Source: Anthoceros angustus
Lineage: Eukaryota > Streptophyta > Anthocerotopsida > Anthocerotales > Anthocerotaceae
Assembly (NCBI GenBank): GCA_010909165.1
Contig: MU008167.1
Coordinates: 1,737,220-1,789,341 of the forward strand
Direction: 5' to 3'
Length of the DNA: 52,122 bases
Of the stretch, positions 45,705-52,122 are shown piece after piece. Made by a program: the position numbers and the translations under genes. The notes below the pieces were generated by a model that ran no database searches, was not told the origin of the DNA, and was given only the letters and a program-made list of their open reading frames with translations. The number at the start of each line of letters is the position of its first letter. Position 1 is the first letter of the stretch.

Positions 45705-46030
45705 AAATGAAATCAGCATTTTGATGTTGCTTCCACGCCTAGTTTCTCGTCGTAGTCAAACTCTTGCAGCATAGTACCCATCGGCAATCCTTCACGACAA
45801 ATCGGCTTGACAAGATACTTCAGCATAAAATGGTCAACATGGAGCGTCACCTTGCAAGCAAGCGGATAGTGTCTAAACTTCTTACAAGTAAATGATACCA
45901 AGACCCTCCGCTCCGTGGTTGAGTAGTTCTTTTCGTGGTGACATTTCTGCATAGAAAATCGGATGATCCGTTTCTTCTCGTCCGGCTTAAGGCGGTCCCA
46001 ATGGCATAGCGGACACATCACGTATACATG
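45705..46030 (-). pseudogene. Ty3/gypsy RNase H
   Basis: The frame 45713-46021 reads EKNYSTTERRVLVSFTCKKF, RHYPLACKVTLHVDH and LQEFDYDEKLG, the standard RNase H signature of Ty3/gypsy. The usual EVLAV and DHDAL/LV..P text is altered by small changes. Removes RNA from the RNA-DNA hybrid during replication. Confidence 0.9.
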
Positions 46031-47345
46031 AAGCGGTTTCTCCCCGGCGGTTGTAACGTTGGTGCGCTCACCAGCATCCTTGAAAAGCCTCTGTCTTGTT
46101 GTCCATTCGAAGGTGTATCCTTCTTGGTCAATTGTGTCAACAAGGCTGCCTTCTTGGCGAAATCCTTGATGAACCTCACGTAATATCCTACCAGCCTACA
46201 AAAGCCTTTCTCACCGTTTGTGGTGCGTCCATCTCGACTATAATTACTCTTCTCCTTATCTACACCGCAATCCTCTCAAACTCGATGTGCTAACAAAATA
46301 CCCCTCATCATACAAAATAACACTTCCCGGATGAAGTTTCATGTTCGACTCTGCATTTGGAAACATTGTCTCAAATGATCTAGATCGGTTTCCTCCAAAC
46401 ACGAAATCATCTAGGAATACCTCCATGAACTTTTAAAATCTCAATATATCACCACCTGAAAGTGGCGGGGCATTACACAACCGAAGGGAGCTTGAATAAG
46501 CGTAAGTTCCCCAATCCGTTGTGAAGCGTTGTCTTGTCTGATCCTCCTTCCTCCGAAATGATTGTACCCATATCATCAAGTACATCTCTCATGTCTCATG
46601 TCCAGCCCTGTCCATGAAAGGCAAAGGTGATGATCCTTCTTCGTTCTTCATTGAGCTTCACGAAATCACACATGCGAACCTTTCCTGCTTCTTGGTACAA
46701 TCACGATGGGCGACCCACTCCTAGTGAGCAGGATAATTACTCACCTCCAAATATTGGTCGGTGATCCTTACGACCATGGAATACTTGGGATTCAGCATCT
46801 TGATCCTCGAGTCTTGCCCTCCTTCAAATTCGATGTATCCCAGTTCTTCCTATTCTGTCATGTCGGTAATCTTGAAGGCAAACACATCGACATACTCCCT
46901 AAGCATACTCGAAACTCTTCTCTACATCCTAGATACCTAGAAACCTTGACTACCTTGCGGGTTCTAACTCTAAGTCCTCCCACGGGATCTACATATGTTC
47001 CTTTGCTGCTACTGTCGGGATCCTCTCGGAAAATCTCATAAGCTTTACCCTTCAAAGGCTACTCCTCTCTATGTGCCTCATCTTGACTCTTCTGACTTCC
47101 TCTATGCGCATGAATACTCCAAATCACTCTTTATTTGACCTCATTTTGAGGACCCCGATATGCTCGATCCTTTGCAGGAGCTTACCCGTGCTACGAGGTG
47201 TACCCGCAGTGGGTCGGGACTCCCCTCATAGGGCCTTGCTCCATGACACAAAAGCGATCAGGTCCGTATCTCTTGGACTTGAAGGTGATGCCACTCGACC
47301 AAAATCAAAAACATGTACCATACAACCAAGGCCTACCTATCAAAA
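46031..47345 (-). pseudogene. Ty3/gypsy reverse transcriptase
   Basis: Right to left: a pre-RT stretch near 47060-46860, IEFEGGQDSRI-type text near 46820, PIVIVP near 46710, CDFVKLNEE, CPATF (about 46470), then VIIVEMDAPQTVRKGF, LVGYYVRFIKDFAKKAALLT and LTKKDTPSNG (46250-46110). The catalytic FxDD box is not intact; near 46430 the frame breaks around KVHGGIPR. Upstream (about 47060-47345) is undefined pol. At about 47345 it is joined to a copia RT, so protease and gag are missing. Confidence 0.85.
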
Positions 47346-48190
47346 CCTTATAGCCTAAATAAATGGCGCATCACAATGTGAGGCTTAATGTATTCGTCTG
47401 AGACAAATAAAGCGGCGCTTATGTCATTCCGGAATCGCATGCCAGTATATGGCTGCGCCTCTCCCAAGTCATCATTTCAAAGTGAGCATTCAACTTTGAC
47501 TTCATGAAATCTCATCGATCTTGTTCGACAATTAGCATATCATCCACATAGAGGATCAAAATGAGCAAGCTTTGATCCTTAGCTTGCTTTATAGAGGCAA
47601 TGATCCTCATCGCTACGTTTGTAGCCTTGAGAAAGCATAAATGAGTGGAACTTGTGATACCACTCTCTGGTGCTGTTTCAAACCATAAAGGCTCTTCCTC
47701 GCACACACGGATGCTCTTTGCCCTTCTCAACAAAACCTTACGGTTCTTGCATGTATAGGCGTCCTCTTGAAGGTCACCATGCAAGAATGCCGTCTTGACA
47801 TCCATACAGTTCCATATCATTCACGGCAACCAAAGCGAGAACACGCAGTTGTCATTTTGACTCGGTGAGAAAATCTCATCAAAGTCAATGCCTGGTTGTT
47901 GCTTGAAACCCTTAGCAACCAGTCGTGCCTTGTACTTTGGTTTGCCATCAAGCGGTATGACCTTCATCTTGTACACCCATTTGCATGGTAGTGCCTTCTT
48001 ATCCTTAGGCAACAGAACCAACTCCCAAGTTTGGTTCTTATGCAGCGAATTCATTTCTGACTGCATGGCCTTCTCCCACTTCTCTTTGTTGCTCATTGAC
48101 ATGGCCTCGTTGTAAGAAGAGGGTTCCCCACAATCTGTCGGACATAATCCGAGATGGATCATACACAGAGGTGTAATCTGCACGACCTCT
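47346..48190 (-). pseudogene. Copia-3 reverse transcriptase
   Basis: Minus frames 47821-48183 (PSSYNEAMSMSNKEKWEKAM, TWELVLLPKDKKALPCKWVY, ARLVAKGFKQQPGIDFDEIF) and 47512-47820 (MDVKTAFLHGDLQEDAYTCK, then ILYVDDMLIV). Both catalytic regions (D in VKTAFLHGDL; YVDD) are present. Text can be followed to about 47350 (LGEA, then MRFRND), after which the element is cut; its RNase H and 3' LTR are absent and gypsy pol follows. Confidence 0.92.
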
Positions 48191-49389
48191 GAAACAGCAC
48201 CTCTATAGGTGCTTGTTCGACTCTTGGTTCATCTACGGTGGAGGAATGTGCTCCACGCACATTACCACGTTATCAACGCCCATGATGATCATGTCCATCT
48301 TCTTGGAAGATCACCCTTCGCACCTCCACGGTTGGAGTAGGCTTCACATCTTGTTCTCATTGAAGAACACGTCGTTAGTCGAACAACCTTTCTAGCCTCT
48401 GGATCCCACAAGCGGTATCCCATCTCACGGAATCACCATAGCCAAGAAAAATACATTTCTTGGACTTAGGTGCCAACTTGTCCCGAAACTCTTTTGGAAC
48501 ATGGCGGTATGCCTCACGCCAAACACTCATGATGCTTGTAGGATGGTTTCTTTCCACCATAGCTCCTGGAACTGCTCATCAATGACCTTATTAGGAGATC
48601 TGTTAAGATGAACTGCGATGAACGCTTACGCCCAAAACCCATTAGGCAATCCGAGTTTGACAACAAACTCGCATCCTCTCACGAATGGTTACATTCATCC
48701 TCGGCACACCATTTTGTGGAGGAGTATCTGGTGATCAATTCTCTTTTGATTCCTTGGAATCAGAATGACTGAAAGCTTTCGAAACATACTCACCATTATC
48801 GTCTTAGACACTTCAATCGGTGGCGGTGATTCTCTACAAGGGTGACAAATTTACGAAACACCGTGAACTTCATCCTTTTCCTCAAAGGATAAACCCACAC
48901 CTTGCGTGAGAAATCATCTATGAAAGTGACAAAATAGGCACCGCCTAATGATGATCATGGCATAGGTCCACATACATCACGTGAACCAACTCAAGAGGTT
49001 TACTCCTACTTTTACCTCTTGTTCGATGTGATGATTTTATCATTTCCCATATAAGCAGTGCTCACACATCGAGATCGAGAGAAGTTAAAACGAGGATATA
49101 ACGAGCGAGATAAAACCTTCATTCCCTTAGACATATGTCCTAAGCAATGCCACAAGGAAACATTTGGTGCTCTGTCACACGATCACATGATCTTTGATGT
49201 TTACAGTGAGTACAAAGTGCCACACTTGATCCACGAGCTAACACAAGAGAACCTTTGGAGATCTTCCAAGAGTGATCCCCAAAACCAGTGGTAACCAGCA
49301 TCATCCAAGCGCTAATCATGCTCTTTGTCAACTTGAACATGCCGTCCTTGCATGAATGAAGATCCGTTGTCAACTTGAGTTGCACATCA
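48191..49389 (-). pseudogene. Copia-3 integrase
   Basis: Read from right: a zinc-finger region about 49300-49130 with H/C residues in broken frames, the core with HVMYVD (about 48985) and VSKAFSHSDS (about 48770), PPQNGVPRMN and RMRVCC (about 48700), and the integrase tail in open frame 48375-48560 (PTSIMSVWREAYRHVPKEFR, LAPKSKKCIFLGYGD). That is the normal copia order protease-integrase-RT. Multiple frameshifts. Confidence 0.85.
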
Positions 49390-49540
49390 CCTCGCTGCGA
49401 TCGGCATGCGTAGTTATTTCCAAGCCTAACGCATCCTTTCCTTGTAGCATCATCGTAAACCACACTCTCTATGAGTAACATGGAAAGATGCACCGAGTCA
49501 ATTATCCAATTGCGAGAATAAATGACTATCCACACGTTAA
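49390..49540 (-). pseudogene. Copia-3 protease
   Basis: The minus frame 49140-49535 starts near NWIIDSVHLSML, the place of the aspartic protease D-S/T-G box (here IDS with the glycine changed by a shift), followed by GCVRLGNNYACR and GDVQLKL, typical copia protease text. Confidence 0.75.
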
Positions 49541-50347
49541 TTGCGCATTCAAGTAAGAAGAGATAAGGACATCTCCGTCCTCAGAGTTTAACTCTTCCAA
49601 CTGACACGAAGTCGCCTTCTTGTCGTCTGCTTCTCTTTTCCTTGGTCCTTTTGAACTTCTCGCACTCTCTTTTGAAGTGACCCCTTTTGTGACAATAGTG
49701 ACACTCCACATTCTTATTACGACTACGAGATTTGCTACGAGAAAGCTTGTCGGTTGCTTCCCTTGATGGACCTCCCTCTCACTATGAGGGCACTTTGGAA
49801 CCTTTGGAAGGTTCCATGTTTTCCTGTTCACCTCCTCGTTAACAGGCTACCTTCTACATTTACAATGGTAAGACCACTAGCGGTAATTACTCAGGCATGC
49901 GAAAGGTGTCCCAACTCTCGGTAATGTGACCAGAAACATAGCTCTCTCGGAATGCGTGATACCTTGAGATGAGGCTGAAAATGGTATTGAAATCATTCGA
50001 TGATCGGACATCCTCGTCCCTTCCTTCATCTTCAAGTCCACCATGTTTCAACCAATACACGAAGCACTTTGCTTCTCATACAGTCACAACCACACGCATC
50101 GTAACTCGTGGTCTTATCTTTCACATTGAAGTACTGTTTTTGACAATGTTAGCATGATAGTAGATCTAGCAAGCTCATCCAGTCCCGCCACTCATCCTGA
50201 GTCATACTATCGGTTTGGCCTAACAACTTTATGGGCTTGATCGCTTTTTACGCACTAGAACATTATACACTTGTTCTTTCCGAGCGGGAAGTTAGTACCA
50301 TCTAACTTCGATATTGAACATGACGTTTTCGATGATGAAGACATCAT
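49541..50347 (-). pseudogene. Copia-3 gag with zinc knuckle
   Basis: Begins with the doubled ATG at 50347 (MMSSSSKTSC), then SKLDGTNFPLGKN, the usual copia gag opening. Helical middle about 50280-49850 in broken frames. A nucleocapsid zinc knuckle of the CX2CX4HX4C kind is near 49715-49665 (VECHYCHK-GH-EC, split by a frame change), followed by a Lys/Arg-rich tail and LNSEDGDVLISSYLNAQL. Would form the virus-like particle and bind element RNA. Confidence 0.85.
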
Positions 50348-50429
50348 GACTCAAAAAATCGTCTGATAAAACACTCGACGCCTTGTCGGAAAAGTCAAAG
50401 AAAACGATCCGTGCGGTGTGTATTTTGCC

Positions 50430-51075
50430 GTTGACTATTCCACCAGTATTCGAATATTTCGGCGAATTTTTACGCTCCGCCGGCGTTGGCACCCCTGTGC
50501 TGCCGCCGGCCACACGCGGCGCTGCCGCCCCGCGCCCGCACGGCGCCCGGCAACCACGGCGCGCCTGCACCCGCCGCCGGCCGCGCTGCGGCTGCGGCCG
50601 GCGCCCGCGCCTGCGGCTGCGCGCGCGCCACAGCCTGCGCGCGGCTGCGCGCCCGCGCCCGCGGCTGCGGCCCATGGCCGGCGCCCGCGCCCTGCGGCCG
50701 CGCCGGCACCCGCGGGCCCGCAGGCTGCGCGCCCTGCCGGCGCCCAGCGCCCGCCCGGCTGTGCCGCCGCGCTCGCTGGCGGCTGCACGCCGCGCCCGTG
50801 GCACCGGCGCTCCGCCGCGCCCGGCCAGCGCCCGCGGCGCCTGCCGCGGCTGCGCGGCTCCCGGCGCGCCCCGCTGCCTGCCCGCCCGCGGCCCGTGTTG
50901 CGCCGGCCTCCGCCCGTGCCGCCGCGGCCGCGCGCTCCGCCGCGGCCTCCACGGCCCGGCCGCCGCGGCCAGCGCAAACGGCTGCGGTGTGCCCTCGCTC
51001 ACGGCCTCGCCTCGCGGCCTGCGGCGTTGACCCTCGCCGCGATCTGGATCACCACCGCAATTCCACGAGCTGCGC
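50430..51075. repeat. Extremely GC-rich low-complexity leader block
   Basis: About 600 bp made of gcg/gcc/ctg words (for example gcgcccgcgcc, ggctgcggcc), far GC-richer than its AT-leaning flanks. Open frames of 160-261 codons exist on both strands simply because stop codons need A and T; their Ala/Arg/Pro/Gly text matches no family, so I call no gene. It lies between the primer-binding site and gag of copia-3, where a leader is normally short. Confidence 0.75.
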
Positions 51076-51115
51076 ACTGCGGCTAGAAAATTCTAGCATC
51101 ACAACACCAAACCAA

Positions 51116-51126
51116 GCTCGATACCG
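51116..51126 (-). promoter_or_regulatory. Primer-binding site of copia-3
   Basis: The minus strand reads CGGTATCGAGC just inside the LTR end. The initiator-Met primer consensus is TGGTATCAGAGC; the match lacks one A in CAG and differs in the first base. Position and match make this the likely minus-strand primer site. Confidence 0.6.
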
Positions 51127-51128
51127 GT

Positions 51129-51399
51129 TGAAGGATCGTGTGACCATGCGGTGGGAGGAGAGGAGAGGAGGAGGCAAGTGTAGCTCTCTCACATTGAGAT
51201 GAGGCTTGGAGGGTATTTATACCTCCAATAGGGCTCCCTAGGAAGCTCCACAAGAAGCCCCTAGGAAGGAGCACAAGAAGCTTCTAGTGATTAGCTTGAC
51301 TAAACTAATGATATAGCGACACCTAACTTAGACTAAGTGTATTGGTCTAAGTGCATTGACTTTAATACCTTTACATCCCTACCCATGTGGGTGTTGACA
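51129..51399 (-). mobile_element. Copia-3 5' LTR
   Basis: About 271 bp on the minus strand from TGTCAACACCC to TCCTTCA, directly before the primer-binding site and upstream of gag. A TATA box is central. No 3' LTR for this element is in the window because the element is cut at 47346. Confidence 0.62.
51212..51223 (-). promoter_or_regulatory. TATA box of copia-3 LTR
   Basis: GGTATAAATACC on the minus strand, a self-complementary TATA context, about 175 bp into the LTR and 90 bp before the primer site. Confidence 0.65.
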
Positions 51400-52122
51400 A
51401 AGGGGGCAGAGATGTAAGTAGTATGTAGGGCATGTCACCACATGGGTAGCATGTAGGGCGAGAGGCTCCCCTAGGAAATGATTAGGTAGGTAGATGGGTA
51501 GGATGAGAGTGTCTCCTCACACCAGGGTGGTGAGGTCTCCCTACCGTGAGGAGTGGTGAGTCTCCCTACGTAGGGTGGTGAGGTCTCCCCGTAGGGAGTG
51601 GTGAGGTCTCCCTGGTAGGGAGTGAGGTCTCCCTACATGGGCAGCGGAGGTGGGGTGCGACACCTACATGGGCACCTTGGGCAGCAAGCTTTCCAGTTAA
51701 GCGGAGGATGGTGGAAATGGTGCCATGGCAAGGAATGAGCAGCCTACATCAAGTAGTTTCAATGTCACTACCAAGGGGCCATGCGAGCTTGGTGTGTGAG
51801 CACCTAGGCAAGCTTGTGAGGAATCGCGAGGAAGAGCTTGTGCATGCAAGGGGCCAAGTGCAGGGCGAGGTTGGTTCGGAGGAAGCTAGGTATGGATGCC
51901 GTGAAGGGTTTTGAAGGACAAGGAAACAAGCTTATGAAGCACATGGTGGTAGTTTGGAGTGTGAGCTCGTTCTTTGGAAATATTGGGCGTGGACGGTGTG
52001 TGTGGAGGCTTGCAATAATTGTGGAGATGGAGTGCAAACCACGGGAAGAGCATGGGTCTCTTCTCCACCAAGCTTTAGATTTCATGATGTTGAGTGTGTG
52101 GCTCGGAGCCACTGTGGAATTA
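51400..52122 (+). mobile_element. Large-LTR fragment (element D/C type)
   Basis: Runs off the window end. 51470-51860 matches 32600-33060 of element D (array, ggggtgcgacac, gcaagctttcca). 51860-52080 matches 21540-21690 of element C's LTR (ggttcggaggaagc, gtgaagggtt, catggtggtagttt). No gene called. Confidence 0.6.
51520..51645. repeat. Tandem array of ggtgaggtctccct-type units
   Basis: About five units of 23-28 bp built on gtaggg...ggtgaggtctccct. Related to the array at 32240-32640 through the tagggtgg and ccctac words. Confidence 0.75.

Noticed and set aside
50292-51202. Overlapping ORFs of 160-261 codons on both strands
   Set aside because: They arise from the near absence of A/T in this block. 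Their Ala/Arg/Pro/Gly composition and equal openness in all frames show no coding choice.

Overview
This window looks like repeat-dense nuclear DNA of a land plant. It holds no intact protein-coding host gene and no rRNA or tRNA gene that I can recognise. Almost all of it is nested LTR-retrotransposon sequence: Ty1/copia fragments, and a Ty3/gypsy family with very large LTRs of about 4.7-5.1 kb. The only host-gene trace is a PPR (pentatricopeptide repeat) fragment, present twice. PPR fragments, plant LTR features (TG...CA ends, TATA boxes, polypurine tracts, an initiator-Met-type primer site) and copia/gypsy pol domains point to a plant. The wording of the PPR piece (WNALGFGHAKC) recalls seed-free plants such as ferns or mosses, but that is a weak hint.

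Layout. 1-18.1 kb is a rearranged, partly tandem array. Block A, a copia LTR, a copia pol fragment and block E (1-5.76 kb) are followed by a second block A and LTR (5.76-7.70 kb). Next come a spliced-in segment with PPR, minisatellite and an ORF (7.71-9.99 kb), a second copia pol and block E (9.99-13.5 kb), and a second PPR, minisatellite and ORF (13.5-18.1 kb) whose 3' half is duplicated in tandem. 18.3-18.9 kb is a minus-strand fragment of an unusual ORF. It was interrupted by a complete retroelement C at 18,915-31,790, which has 5.1-kb LTRs, only 2.7 kb of internal DNA and a TACAC target duplication. 31.8-37.5 kb reads as one more large LTR (element D) with a copia remnant inside it. 37.5-39.2 kb is unassigned. 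39.2-47.3 kb is a minus-strand Ty3/gypsy element: a 4.8-kb LTR plus integrase, RNase H and RT. 47.3-51.4 kb is a minus-strand Ty1/copia element from RT to its 5' LTR, with a remarkable GC-rich leader. The window ends in another large-LTR fragment.

The most interesting theme is that the large LTRs seem to carry coding sequence of their own. A family with a YGRxWAY...IEEC segment, a DW(G/A)xxxYE motif and a coiled-coil tail appears in at least five places, two of them inside sequences delimited as LTRs. Element C's LTRs carry other conserved ORF relics.

Caution on quality. Paired copies differ mostly by short indels clustered at CG and CHG (CAG/CTG/CCG) sites, while AT-rich stretches agree almost perfectly. 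This suggests that many frameshifts are basecalling or consensus errors at methylated cytosines, so the pseudogene calls describe the sequence as given. All alignments here were made by eye; divergence figures are deliberately not stated.
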